NCBI GenBank assembly: GCA_900319235.1
Contig: ONNR01000018.1
Span: forward strand, 1 to 64,000
Length of the DNA: 64,000 nucleotides
Direction of reading: 5' to 3'
Source: an uncultured Prevotellaceae bacterium
GTDB taxonomy: Bacteria; Bacteroidota; Bacteroidia; Bacteroidales; UBA3663
The notes beneath the pieces were generated by a model. The model saw nothing but the letters and a program-made list of their open reading frames with translations. It did no database searches and had not been told where the DNA came from. Each line of letters begins with the position of its first letter. The first letter of the stretch is position 1. This document shows positions 14,796 to 24,101 of the stretch, piece after piece. Made by a program: the position numbers and the translations under genes.

Positions 14796-16772
14796 ATGAA
14801 ATACAATAAAATTCTCACTTTATTCACGCTATTCGCCGTTCTGCCGATTCTATCTTTGCAGGCAGAAGTCAAGACTCCACGCTTCATTTCGGATGGCATG
14901 GTGCTGCAACGCAATGAGACAGTTCGCATCTGGGGAACTGCCGACCCTGGCGAAAAAGTTACCGTTACCTTTTTAAAAAAGAAATATGTAGGCACTGCGG
15001 ATGCTGAAGGCAACTGGATGGTGTACATCCCGACCACAAAGAAGAACATGGTGGGCGGTCCCTACACGATGACCATCAACGAACGGAAACTGTCGGACAT
15101 CTATGTGGGCGACGTCTGGCTCTGCTCGGGCCAATCAAACATGGACCTTCACACCGCACGTCTGGTTGACCTCTACAAGGATGAGTTCGACACCGACGTC
15201 AATCCCGCCATCCATCTGATGCAGACGGGTCGCAACCCATCAATCAAAGGTCCACAGGACGATATCGACGAGCAGGGCAGTTATCCCTGGGAGTCGCTGA
15301 GCCCCGACAAGGTGGGACACTGGTCGGGCATCGGCTATTTCTTTGCCAAGGAGATGTATAAGCGTTCGGGCGGCGTACCGCAGGGCATCATCAACTGCAG
15401 CATGGGCGGCTCGGACATCGTGGCATGGATCCCTACCGACCTGCTTCGCGAAAATGCTCCACGTCACGTCCAGACCGTCGAGCATCTCAAGCAGCCAGGA
15501 TATCTGGAGCGCTGTGCAGCACTCAACCGCGTCATCGGACAGACCTACAACCAACTGCTCGAAGAGGATCCAGGACTGAAAGGTCAATGGATGCAGACCG
15601 ACCTCGACGACTCCGACTGGGAAATCGTGAACCAATATGACCCACACCTGGGCGATGCCGACGGACGCACATGGGTAGGCACACTCTGGTTCCGCAAGGA
15701 ATTCAACGTGCCGCAGGAACTCGTCGGCAAGGATTCCCTGCTCCGTCTGGGCTGTCTCGTCGATGCCGATGTGGCTTATCTGAACGGTGTGAAGGTGGGC
15801 GAAATCACCTACCAGTATCCTCCGCGCAAATATACGCTGCCCGCCGGCCTGCTCAAGGCAGGACGCAACGTCCTCGTCATCAAGCTGCGCACCAATGGCA
15901 GCCCTGAGAAGTTTGTCAAGGAGAAACCCTACAAACTCTTCTTCCATGGTGGCAAAACCATTAACCTCGAAGGCAACTGGCGAATGAAACGAGGCATCCT
16001 GATGCCGCGTCAGCCAGGTGTCGAAGGTGTCAACAACGGCAATGCCTCCGCACTCTACGACAATACCATCTATCCGCTCCGCAACTACCGCATCGCCGGC
16101 ATCCTCTGGAACCAGGGCGAGACCAATGCCGGTCGTCCCGACGAATACCGCAAGCTGCTCCCCGTGCTGATTGAGGGTTGGCGTCGCGACTTCGGCAATG
16201 TACCTGCCGTCATCTTTGGCTTGGCCAATTATATGGAGCGCCATCCGAATGCCAACTTCGACGGAGGATGGGCAAAGATCCGCGAATCGCAGCGCTTGGG
16301 CACCCAAGCACTCGACAAGGCTGCCCTCGTGACTGCCATCGACCTCGGCGAATGGAACGACATCCATCCACTCAACAAGAAGGAGTCGGCTCGTCGTGCA
16401 GCCCTGCAGATGCAGCGTCTCTATCTGGGCAATACCCAGGAGGTCTGCGAAGGTCCATCGTTTGAAAGCGTGACTTTCGGCGAAGGCAAGGCGCGCATCA
16501 CGTTCAAGCCAGGCACAGCCGAAGGACTTGAACTGCGTGAAGCCAAGCCCCACAGCAAAGAAAACCCCTGCCTCGTCTCGAAAGGTTTCAGCATCGCCGG
16601 TGCTGATGGCGTCTTCCATTGGGCCGAAGCACGGGTCGAAGGCAATGAACTCATCGTCTGGAGCGATGAAGTAAAGGACCCGAAGGCCGTTCGCTATGCC
16701 TGGGATGACGATCCCATCGTCACGCTCTACAATGGTGCGGGGCTTCCCGCTCCTTCGTTCTCGACGAAGTAA
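14796..16772 (+). CDS. SGNH acetylesterase (sialate O-acetylesterase/CE20-like)
   Basis: A 658-residue exported esterase with a signal peptide ending near LQAE. The catalytic block LCSGQSNM puts the nucleophile at Ser114; GGSDIVAWIP and WNQGETNAG supply the oxyanion hole residues, and NDIHPLNK near 521 the Asp/His pair. A jelly-roll insert at about 265-360 (TLWFRKEFNVP ... YLNGVKVGEI) splits the esterase fold, the architecture reported for CE20 acetylesterases. Sialate esterase is the usual automatic name, but next to GH10/GH115 an O-acetyl-xylan substrate is more likely (inference), matching XynE. Confidence 0.88.
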   Translation: MKYNKILTLFTLFAVLPILSLQAEVKTPRFISDGMVLQRNETVRIWGTADPGEKVTVTFLKKKYVGTADAEGNWMVYIPTTKKNMVGGPYTMTINERKLSDIYVGDVWLCSGQSNMDLHTARLVDLYKDEFDTDVNPAIHLMQTGRNPSIKGPQDDIDEQGSYPWESLSPDKVGHWSGIGYFFAKEMYKRSGGVPQGIINCSMGGSDIVAWIPTDLLRENAPRHVQTVEHLKQPGYLERCAALNRVIGQTYNQLLEEDPGLKGQWMQTDLDDSDWEIVNQYDPHLGDADGRTWVGTLWFRKEFNVPQELVGKDSLLRLGCLVDADVAYLNGVKVGEITYQYPPRKYTLPAGLLKAGRNVLVIKLRTNGSPEKFVKEKPYKLFFHGGKTINLEGNWRMKRGILMPRQPGVEGVNNGNASALYDNTIYPLRNYRIAGILWNQGETNAGRPDEYRKLLPVLIEGWRRDFGNVPAVIFGLANYMERHPNANFDGGWAKIRESQRLGTQALDKAALVTAIDLGEWNDIHPLNKKESARRAALQMQRLYLGNTQEVCEGPSFESVTFGEGKARITFKPGTAEGLELREAKPHSKENPCLVSKGFSIAGADGVFHWAEARVEGNELIVWSDEVKDPKAVRYAWDDDPIVTLYNGAGLPAPSFSTK

Positions 16773-16781
16773 GGGTTGTTT

Positions 16782-16921
16782 AAAGGGATACTAAGGGATA
16801 TTTGGGGACTTTAAGGGATATTAAGGGACGATACATTCGCCTGTAGAAAAAGAGGCAAAAAAAGTATCGTCCCTTAATATCCCTTAATATCCCTTTTTTC
16901 TCTTAAAATCCCTTAGTTTTT
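16782..16921. repeat. Long palindromic element, copy A
   Basis: Arms built of AAGGGATATT units face their inverted copies. The inner 24 bp (16811-16834 and 16864-16887) are perfectly complementary, with a 29-nt loop that carries ATTCGCCTGTAGA. The outer units extend the pairing imperfectly to about 140 bp, and T-rich tracts follow. Copies B (28354) and C (33884) share the unit and the loop core. It lies downstream of the esterase gene, upstream of the SusC promoter. Confidence 0.88.
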
Positions 16922-17111
16922 TCTCTCAAAAGAAGTACAAAACGGTACAATAACTCGTCAAAATGGCGAACAGAACCATACACGAACTCGTCAAGGAGGG
17001 CATCAAGTAAAGATTTTTTATCAATTATGACCAAAAATGAAAGCAAAACGGTCGTAAAAAAGCATTTTTTTGCATTTTTTGACAAAAAACGTCATTTTTT
17101 TTATTTTTTTC

Positions 17112-17142
17112 TTTGCAGTTATTTTTTTTATACATATCTTTG
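17112..17142 (+). promoter_or_regulatory. Promoter of the SusC/SusD operon
   Basis: TTTG at 17112-17115, a 19-nt spacer, then TATCTTTG at 17135-17142 match the consensus fully. Transcription should start near 17149, giving a ~130-nt leader that contains a small hairpin (GGCTT CAGA AAGCC). This rules out any translation start upstream of 17149. Confidence 0.8.
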
Positions 17143-17278
17143 CACCCAAATTTCGAGTCAGAAGGCTTCAGAAAGCCATATGGTCTTCTCTTCTGCTAGA
17201 AAAGCAAACTGCACAATAAGTGATTTCTTGTCGAAACAATATACAATGTGTTCAATAAATATTATTAATGTATCAGTT

Positions 17279-20200
17279 ATGAGAAAACTCTTATCTATCA
17301 TTGCCATGCTCGTCCTGAGCTTGTCAATGTTGATGGCGCAAAACAGAACCGTTACAGGTAGCGTCATCTCAGCCGAAGATGGAGAGCCAGTCATCGGTGC
17401 GACTGTCATTGTCCCCGGCACGAACATCGGTACTGTTACCGGCCTCGACGGCAAGTTCTCACTCAATGTTCCCGAGAATGCCAAGCAGTTGACCATCTCT
17501 TATGTAGGTATGGCCAGCCAGACCGTCAACATCAGGAACAACAAGGTCAATGTCAATCTCGAAGCAGATGACAAGATTCTTGATGACGTGGTAGTAACAG
17601 CTTTAGGTCTGAAGAAGTCCGAGAAGTCCATTGGTTATGCCGCCACGAACCTCAAGTCGGAGGACCTCCACGTAGTTCCTGTCAGCAACGTAGGTGACGC
17701 TATTGCCGGTAAGGTAGCTGGTGTAAGTGTTTCCACTACATCGACTTCTCCAGGTGCTGCTTCTTCTATCACAATCCGTTCCTTCAGCTCACTGACTGGA
17801 AGCAACCAGCCTCTTTGGGTTGTCGATGGTGTACCGATTGTCAACAATAACATCGGTTCCGACCAGGGTGACAACACCATGGGTGGTGGTGTCACGAACC
17901 TCAATCAGGACGACATCGAGAGCATGACCATCCTCAAGGGTGCAGCCGCTACTGCCCTTTATGGTAGCCGTGCCGCAAATGGTGTAATTCTTGTTACCAC
18001 CAAGTCCGGCAGCAGTCTTAGGGACAAGAACTTCATGGTAGAACTGAATGCAGGTATGCAGTGGTCAACCGTCGGCATCCTTCCTCAGTTGCAGAACGTC
18101 TTCGGACAGGGTTGGGACGGTAACCGTACACTTGACGAAAACGGCTCATGGGGTCCTCAGATGGATGGCAAAGAACGTGTATATGGTGCCATCTACGACA
18201 ACGCCCAGCTTCTCCAGAAGTTCCAGGCCGTAGAAGACAATGTCAGAGGATTCTTTGACACAGGTGTTTCCTACAACACTTCGATCAGCGTGTCTGGAAA
18301 AAGCGACAAGACCGACTATTACCTTTCATATTCACGCGTAGGAGATGATGGCATCATGCCCACCGATGCAGACTCTTATGGACGTAACACCATTTCGATG
18401 AATGGTAGTCATCGCTGCACAGATTGGCTGAAGTTCTCGAGCAACATCAACTTTGCAAACTCCCTCACCAAGACGGTTCTTACCGATCAGGGTACCACCG
18501 TAATCGATGGTCTTTATGAGATGCCACGTAACATCAGTGTGGCCGACCTTGCTGATCTCAGCAGCCCATTCAATACCCCTCTCGCCTACTACACCGAGTA
18601 TGGTATTACCAATCCCTATTGGGCATTGGAGAACAATTACAGCCAGCTCAGCCAGAAGAAGATCTACGGTAAGGTTCAGGCTGATATCAATCCTATCAAG
18701 GATCTGACCCTCACCTACCGCTTTGGCTTCGACTATTCCGACTATGACCTCAAGGAAGGTATGGCCAAGATTTCGGTCGACAATCCATCCACTTCGGGCG
18801 ACAACAAGCAGGATGGTACGGTATATGCACTGTATCAGCGTCGTTACGAAATCAATCACGATTTCCTCGCTAATTATACCCACACATGGGGAGACTTCGA
18901 ATTCAACGCCACTGCCGGTGTGAATATGAACGAACGTTATGCCACCCAGATGTCAACTTCCGCCTCAGACCTCACAATCGAAAGTGGCTGGTGGCACCTC
19001 GCAAATGCAGCCTCGCTCACTCCCTCTGAGTCTTCGAGCAAGCGTCGTCTGGTTGGTGTCCTCGGTGACTTCTCGCTGGGTTGGAAGGACATGCTCTTCC
19101 TGGATGTTACCGGACGTAACGACTGGTCGTCCACCCTTCCAAAGGACGGCAATCACTTCTTCTATCCTGGTGTCACCGTTAGCTGGCTCTTCTCTGAGCT
19201 GCTTTCTGACAAGATGAAGGATTACATTTCATATGGCAAACTCCGTGCTGCATACGGTAAGACCGGTAATGATGCCGATCCATACTTGACCAACAATACA
19301 TTCGTAAGCGGTTTTGCCAACAATGTTTATACCGAAGCTACCAACTTCCCAATGTCGAATGGCACAAACGCCTTCAAGACCTCAGCCACCCTCGGTTCCA
19401 ACACCCTGACTCCTGAGATGACGACTGAATGGGAACTTGGTGCAGACCTCTACTTCCTTAAGAACCGTGTTCACGTTGACTTCTCGTACTACGACCGTAC
19501 TACCGACGACATGATCATGACGCTCAATGCCGACCCAGCTTCTGGCTACAGCTTTATCGTCACGAACTTCGGTTCGATTCGCAACCACGGTGTCGAACTC
19601 ATGGTCAACTTCACTCCAGTACGCACCAAGGACTGGCAGTGGGATGTAAACTTCAACTGGAACAAGAACTACAACAACGTAGAGAAACTTCCTGAGGAAC
19701 TGGGTGGAGAATATGTTATCAATAGCTTCTCGACCTCAAAAAATGCAGTCCGCATGAAGGCTGTTGTCGGTCAGGAACTGGGCCAGTTCTACACCTACGA
19801 ACCTCAATATGTTGATGCAAACGGCAATTTGAAGTATATCGTCATTGACGATGTTCTTCAGAGCAACCCAGCCTACTCGGGCGAAGGCAATATTGTTGTC
19901 AATGAAAGCGACGGTCTTCCCGTCCTCACCACAGATGTTGTTGCTTCCGGCAAATCCACTCAGAACAAGTGGACGGGCGGTTTCGGCACCAGCCTTCGCT
20001 ACAAGGGATTCTCCATCAGTGCCAACTTCGACGTACGCTATGGCGGCTACATGTTCTCGCGCACCAAGAACCTGATGCGCTTCACCGGCAACGGCATCGA
20101 GACCATTTACAACCAGCGTCGCGCTTATATCATCCCAGGTTCTGTTAACGTCACTACTGACGATAACGGCAAGAATATTGTCAGCGAAAACTACACTGCC

Positions 20201-20530
20201 ATCGACACCTATGGTGATGGTATCCAGGCGCTTTATGACCTTGGCGGTATCGCAGGTGGTGAAGAACTTCTCATCGACCGCACCTATTTGAAACTTCGCA
20301 CGCTTGCAGTTTCCTACACTTTGCCTAAGGCATGGTCCAAGAAAGTCTTCCTCGACGACGTTCGCGTATCGTTCGTGGCCAACAATCTCTTCACCTGGAC
20401 ACCTGCCAGCAACTGCTACATCGATCCAGATGTATCTTCCTACGGTACCGACCTCTCCGGCTCGTTCGGCGAACTCTACTCCAACCCTTCGTGCCGCAAG
20501 TATGGTTTCAACATCGCTGTTAAGTTCTAA
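17279..20530 (+). CDS. SusC/RagA-family TonB-linked outer membrane transporter
   Basis: A 1083-residue TonB-dependent porter. I start it at ATG 17279 (MRKLLSIIAMLVLSLS..., signal peptide to about residue 20); the open frame continues back to 17027, but that part precedes the promoter and lacks a signal peptide. Domains: CarboxypepD_reg-like N-terminal extension (about 22-105, with VTGLDGKFSLNV), plug with DDVVVTALGLKK and GVILVTTKSG, then a large beta-barrel ending in KYGFNIAVKF, a typical terminal strand. It pairs with the adjacent SusD and imports oligomers bound at the surface. Substrate is not visible from sequence; glycan or peptide are both possible in this family. Confidence 0.93.
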   Translation: MRKLLSIIAMLVLSLSMLMAQNRTVTGSVISAEDGEPVIGATVIVPGTNIGTVTGLDGKFSLNVPENAKQLTISYVGMASQTVNIRNNKVNVNLEADDKILDDVVVTALGLKKSEKSIGYAATNLKSEDLHVVPVSNVGDAIAGKVAGVSVSTTSTSPGAASSITIRSFSSLTGSNQPLWVVDGVPIVNNNIGSDQGDNTMGGGVTNLNQDDIESMTILKGAAATALYGSRAANGVILVTTKSGSSLRDKNFMVELNAGMQWSTVGILPQLQNVFGQGWDGNRTLDENGSWGPQMDGKERVYGAIYDNAQLLQKFQAVEDNVRGFFDTGVSYNTSISVSGKSDKTDYYLSYSRVGDDGIMPTDADSYGRNTISMNGSHRCTDWLKFSSNINFANSLTKTVLTDQGTTVIDGLYEMPRNISVADLADLSSPFNTPLAYYTEYGITNPYWALENNYSQLSQKKIYGKVQADINPIKDLTLTYRFGFDYSDYDLKEGMAKISVDNPSTSGDNKQDGTVYALYQRRYEINHDFLANYTHTWGDFEFNATAGVNMNERYATQMSTSASDLTIESGWWHLANAASLTPSESSSKRRLVGVLGDFSLGWKDMLFLDVTGRNDWSSTLPKDGNHFFYPGVTVSWLFSELLSDKMKDYISYGKLRAAYGKTGNDADPYLTNNTFVSGFANNVYTEATNFPMSNGTNAFKTSATLGSNTLTPEMTTEWELGADLYFLKNRVHVDFSYYDRTTDDMIMTLNADPASGYSFIVTNFGSIRNHGVELMVNFTPVRTKDWQWDVNFNWNKNYNNVEKLPEELGGEYVINSFSTSKNAVRMKAVVGQELGQFYTYEPQYVDANGNLKYIVIDDVLQSNPAYSGEGNIVVNESDGLPVLTTDVVASGKSTQNKWTGGFGTSLRYKGFSISANFDVRYGGYMFSRTKNLMRFTGNGIETIYNQRRAYIIPGSVNVTTDDNGKNIVSENYTAIDTYGDGIQALYDLGGIAGGEELLIDRTYLKLRTLAVSYTLPKAWSKKVFLDDVRVSFVANNLFTWTPASNCYIDPDVSSYGTDLSGSFGELYSNPSCRKYGFNIAVKF

Positions 20531-20551
20531 TTCTAACGAAGTGCATTCATT

Positions 20552-22042
20552 ATGAAAAAGATTATATTTTCCCTGGCATGCATGGGTCTGACGACCCTTA
20601 CGGCTTGCGATGACTATCTTGACATCAATGACAGCCCCAATGCCATTTCGAGTGTCGAGAATGACTACCTTCTTCCGACACCAGAAGTCAACATCGCCGC
20701 AACAGTTGGCGTTCATTTCAACGTATTGGGCGGCTACAATGCCCAAGTATATGGACAAAATGCAGGTTGCTCCAACTACCTCGACTATTCACGTTTCCTT
20801 GTGACAGCCAGCAACTGCCAAGGCGCATGGACCCAGCTCTATTCTCGCGCACTCCAGCAGCTCGAGGTTATTCGCACTCAGTCAGCTGAAGAGCCCGGCA
20901 CCTATCTTGCAGCTACCGTACTGCGCGCTTATGCTTTCCAGCTCATCGTTGACGCTTGGGGCGAAGCACCCTTTACGGAGGCCCTCAATCCCAACATCAC
21001 CCAGCCCGTCTATGACGATGGTGCAGCCATCTATGCCAGCATCATTGCCGAACTCGAAGCTGCCAAGGCTGCTGCTCAACCAGGCGATGCCGTCTGCGCA
21101 AACCTTCTCTTCGGCAAGACTTCAGCAAAGGCTGGCACTGCTGCCAACTGGATCAAGTTTGCCAACACCCTGCTCCTCAAGCTCTACATGCGCGAACATA
21201 ATGCTGTGAGCGTCAACGACAAGTTGAACGCCCTTGTCTCCGAAGGCAACTTCATCACCGAGGATGTCACCTATGACATGTGCTGGGGCAATTCTGCCGG
21301 CTCCTATAGCCCACTCTTCGCCGAGAGCAAGACCATCAGCAACGATATGGCACTCAACGTAGCCCTGCAGGGTACAACCCTTTCCTCTCCTGGTGATCAG
21401 CGTCTTTCCTATAACTTTAAGCCAACCGCCAATGGTTACATCGGTGTCGTATCGGGTACGAACCTTTCTGCCGAGATTGGAGGCGCCAACACCAGCGACT
21501 TTTCTCAGCCCAACTACCGCTTCGACATGCCTGTCAATCTGCTTACCGTATTCGAGCTGGACTTCTTCCTTGCTGAATACTATGCTACTGTCGCTGGAAA
21601 CCACGCTCAGGCCGAGGCATATTATCGTGCAGCCGTCGCTGCTTCGTGTGCTCTTTGTGGTGTGGAGGATGCTTCCAATGCCGTCCTAGCAGCCTATCCT
21701 TATGAGCAGGCCAACCCGATGAAGAACATCGGCATCCAGAAATGGGTGGCCCTCGGCACTGCCTTCTCTGGTTTTGAGGCATGGTGCGAAGTACGTCGTC
21801 TCGGATATCCCGAGTTCTCTGACGTGAAGGCTGATGACATCATCAACAACGATGTTGCCAACTTCAACACGGTGCCCAACACCTACATAGCCGGCACCCT
21901 CTACACCCCCAAGAACGTAGTTGCAGAGGTCGGAGCCAAGACTCTCCGCCAGCGTCTGCCTTATCCATCTAGTTCGACAAGCTACAACAATAACGTTCCT
22001 GCCACCAAGGGTGCTACCGTCAAGGTCTTCTGGGCTAAATAA
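20552..22042 (+). CDS. SusD/RagB-family surface lipoprotein (SusD-like_2 type)
   Basis: A 496-residue lipoprotein, lipobox LTAC (Cys19), followed by acidic DDYLDIND, the kind of tail that directs Bacteroidota lipoproteins to the surface. The pattern NSPNAI...LLPTPEVN and the AYAFQLIVDAWGEAPF helix are typical of the SusD-like_2 (PF12771) branch. It starts 21 bp after SusC, so the two are co-transcribed and should form the lidded import complex. Confidence 0.92.
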   Translation: MKKIIFSLACMGLTTLTACDDYLDINDSPNAISSVENDYLLPTPEVNIAATVGVHFNVLGGYNAQVYGQNAGCSNYLDYSRFLVTASNCQGAWTQLYSRALQQLEVIRTQSAEEPGTYLAATVLRAYAFQLIVDAWGEAPFTEALNPNITQPVYDDGAAIYASIIAELEAAKAAAQPGDAVCANLLFGKTSAKAGTAANWIKFANTLLLKLYMREHNAVSVNDKLNALVSEGNFITEDVTYDMCWGNSAGSYSPLFAESKTISNDMALNVALQGTTLSSPGDQRLSYNFKPTANGYIGVVSGTNLSAEIGGANTSDFSQPNYRFDMPVNLLTVFELDFFLAEYYATVAGNHAQAEAYYRAAVAASCALCGVEDASNAVLAAYPYEQANPMKNIGIQKWVALGTAFSGFEAWCEVRRLGYPEFSDVKADDIINNDVANFNTVPNTYIAGTLYTPKNVVAEVGAKTLRQRLPYPSSSTSYNNNVPATKGATVKVFWAK

Positions 22043-22072
22043 TCAATGTAAAACAATTAGAACATTGAAGAT

Positions 22073-22828
22073 ATGAAAAAGACTATCAAATACAGCATAT
22101 TAGGCGTCATTGCAGGTGCTATGCTCGCATCCTGTGAAACCGACCCCGAAACAGGTCTGGTGAGACTCACCCACTATGCCACCTTCGATCTGACTGGGGG
22201 CGAAATCTACTCAGTTCCAATCGGTGGCTCGTATTCCGAACCCGGTGTGGTTTGCATGGAAGGTACAGAAGATATCTCCGACAAAGTCAAGACCACCATC
22301 TACGACATCACTGGCCAAGTGGTCAATTCCATCAAGACCGATGAAATTACGTTCTACAATGTAGAATACTCAGCCGTCAATGTCGATGGATTCTCGTCTT
22401 CTGCCACACGTACTGTATTCATCTATAACCCTGAAGTAAAGGGCAGCTGTGCCGGCACGTTCGATGTCGATATGAATAATACCACATACGGCGGCAACCC
22501 CATTTTCGATGAAGCAACAAAACGTGGCTATAAGACTTCGGCTGAGATAACCGTCACCGAACTTTGTCCTGGCATCTTCTACATCAACGACTTCCTTGCC
22601 GGCTGGTACGAACAGATGCGCGGAATCGGCGCTAGTTACGCTATGTACGGCTACTTCAAGCTCAATCCCGATAATACCATCGATTTGATGTACAGCCACG
22701 TCAATGGTTGGGGTGATGGCCTCGACTATATCCAAAATGGCAAGTGGGACGAAGAAACCGGCACACTCTCCTACGAATCCGGTTATGCTGGTGTTATCTA
22801 CATCAACCCAGTCCTCATACGTAAATAA
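22073..22828 (+). CDS. Surface lipoprotein with Ig-like (DUF5011/5012-type) domain
   Basis: A 251-residue lipoprotein (lipobox LASC, Cys21, followed by ETDPETG). Residues ~40-120 look like an Ig-like/HYR domain (GGSYSEPGVVCMEG, EYSAVNVDGFSSSATRTV), and the rest is a beta-rich, lipocalin-like part. Such proteins are common third partners of SusC/SusD pairs, where they often bind ligand at the cell surface. It follows SusD by 30 bp. The ligand is unknown. Confidence 0.75.
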   Translation: MKKTIKYSILGVIAGAMLASCETDPETGLVRLTHYATFDLTGGEIYSVPIGGSYSEPGVVCMEGTEDISDKVKTTIYDITGQVVNSIKTDEITFYNVEYSAVNVDGFSSSATRTVFIYNPEVKGSCAGTFDVDMNNTTYGGNPIFDEATKRGYKTSAEITVTELCPGIFYINDFLAGWYEQMRGIGASYAMYGYFKLNPDNTIDLMYSHVNGWGDGLDYIQNGKWDEETGTLSYESGYAGVIYINPVLIRK

Positions 22829-22849
22829 TACTTAATCCGCAAAGCAATT

Positions 22850-23578
22850 ATGAAAAAGATACTATTTTCAGCTTTTGTACTCGCTGGTGCTCTTACAATG
22901 AGCTCTTGCAGCGATGGCGCCTTCGGAGGAGACTTCGAGGTGGACAATACTGAACTGGTTGATATGGCTGGTACCTGGTGCTGCACCGTTGAAGCCAACG
23001 ATGCCTATTACACCACACAGTATTATATTTACAATGGCTACACAGCAGAATTCCTTAACTCTTATTTCGGTGATCCTGTAGGCTACTACAATCCGGATGT
23101 CAATGGTGACGGGAAAGTAGATATGACCGACCTTGAGAGTGACGAATACGCCAACTGGTGGGCCGAAAGGTCAGAAGGTGTCTTCGTGTTCCGCACTTTC
23201 AATACAGCCGCCAACAACGTCACCGAGATGTGGGTGGAAGATGGTTACTGGGGCACACAGACCAGAGTGAATGTGGATTTCAACAACATGACCTTCGAAG
23301 CCCCCGGCACACTGGAACAGGGCGTCAACGAGGTAGAGACCGCTCCTGGCGTAATTACCAAACTTGATGAATATTCCAACAAGGCTAATGATGTTGCCTA
23401 TGGTTGCGGTGTCGTGATTGTAGGTGGCAAGATTCTGAAGGGCGCTGCCCACGCTCCAGGCTCGGGCATGCAGACCGACTCCATTTTCTTCTACATCAAG
23501 TATGACGATGATTATGGCCAGAATATTTACACCAAGGTTTCTGGTTATCGTAAGACCGGTTATACCGAGGACGATTGA
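22850..23578 (+). CDS. Lipoprotein of unknown function with an EF-hand/dockerin-like loop
   Basis: A 242-residue lipoprotein (lipobox MSSC, Cys20) that closes the SusC/D operon and ends 24 bp before a strong terminator. It is Trp/Tyr/Asp-rich and beta-sheet-like. Around residue 83 it has PDVNGDGKVDMTDLE, an exact match to the Ca2+-binding D-x-N/D-x-D-G loop of EF-hand and dockerin type I modules, but only one copy is present and no paired loop is seen. No family name can be given with confidence; a lipid- or ligand-binding calycin-like fold is possible. Confidence 0.7.
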   Translation: MKKILFSAFVLAGALTMSSCSDGAFGGDFEVDNTELVDMAGTWCCTVEANDAYYTTQYYIYNGYTAEFLNSYFGDPVGYYNPDVNGDGKVDMTDLESDEYANWWAERSEGVFVFRTFNTAANNVTEMWVEDGYWGTQTRVNVDFNNMTFEAPGTLEQGVNEVETAPGVITKLDEYSNKANDVAYGCGVVIVGGKILKGAAHAPGSGMQTDSIFFYIKYDDDYGQNIYTKVSGYRKTGYTEDD

Positions 23579-23601
23579 TTCGCCTATCGTATTTCTATAA
23601 T

Positions 23602-23642
23602 AAATGCCCCGAGGATTGATTCCTCGGGGCATTTCTTTTTTT
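23602..23642 (+). terminator. Terminator of the SusC/D operon
   Basis: AAATGCCCCGAGGA (23602-23615) pairs perfectly with TCCTCGGGGCATTT (23621-23634) and is followed by CTTTTTTT. Confidence 0.92.
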
Positions 23643-23666
23643 AATATATATAATGTATAAATCCTT

Positions 23667-24101
23667 TTAGTACCTATTGAACGTCAACTCAAGCAAAGAG
23701 GAACGGAGAGAAAGGTGTTTATTGTCGAGCCTAAGGATCTCAAACCGTTCGTCAAGGCTCTGGATACCGTAGGGTTGCAGGACTGTGGCATCGTCGAGCG
23801 GCTTGTCTCCTTCGTTGCGAGCCGATAGAAAAGGGTCATAGACGCGCAAATGGGCATCGTCCTGCTGGAAACGCAGCAGGTAGGTGCTGTTCCTTCCACT
23901 GTGGTCAGAAAGTTGCAGCAGATGAAGTTGTACTGACCAGAAGATGCGCGACGAAACCATATCGCATCCTCCCCCACCGATGGTGTCGATGCGGGCCAAT
24001 TGCCAGAATCCGTCGAGTTTCCCATTGTCCGACATCTCAAGGTCGCAGGAACTGAAGGAGAGAAGGCCGAGAAGCGGGAGGGTGAGAAGTATGCGTTTCA
24101 T
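23667..24101 (-). CDS. Lipocalin-like lipoprotein (DUF4847 type)
   Basis: A 144-residue lipoprotein (lipobox SFSSC, Cys19). The line GKLDGFWQLARIDT after a short acidic linker is the opening strand of the lipocalin-like DUF4847 family of Bacteroidota. It overlaps the Wzi gene by one base at 24101, so the two are translationally coupled. The function of the family is not known. Confidence 0.75.
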   Translation of the reverse strand: MKRILLTLPLLGLLSFSSCDLEMSDNGKLDGFWQLARIDTIGGGGCDMVSSRIFWSVQLHLLQLSDHSGRNSTYLLRFQQDDAHLRVYDPFLSARNEGDKPLDDATVLQPYGIQSLDERFEILRLDNKHLSLRSSLLELTFNRY

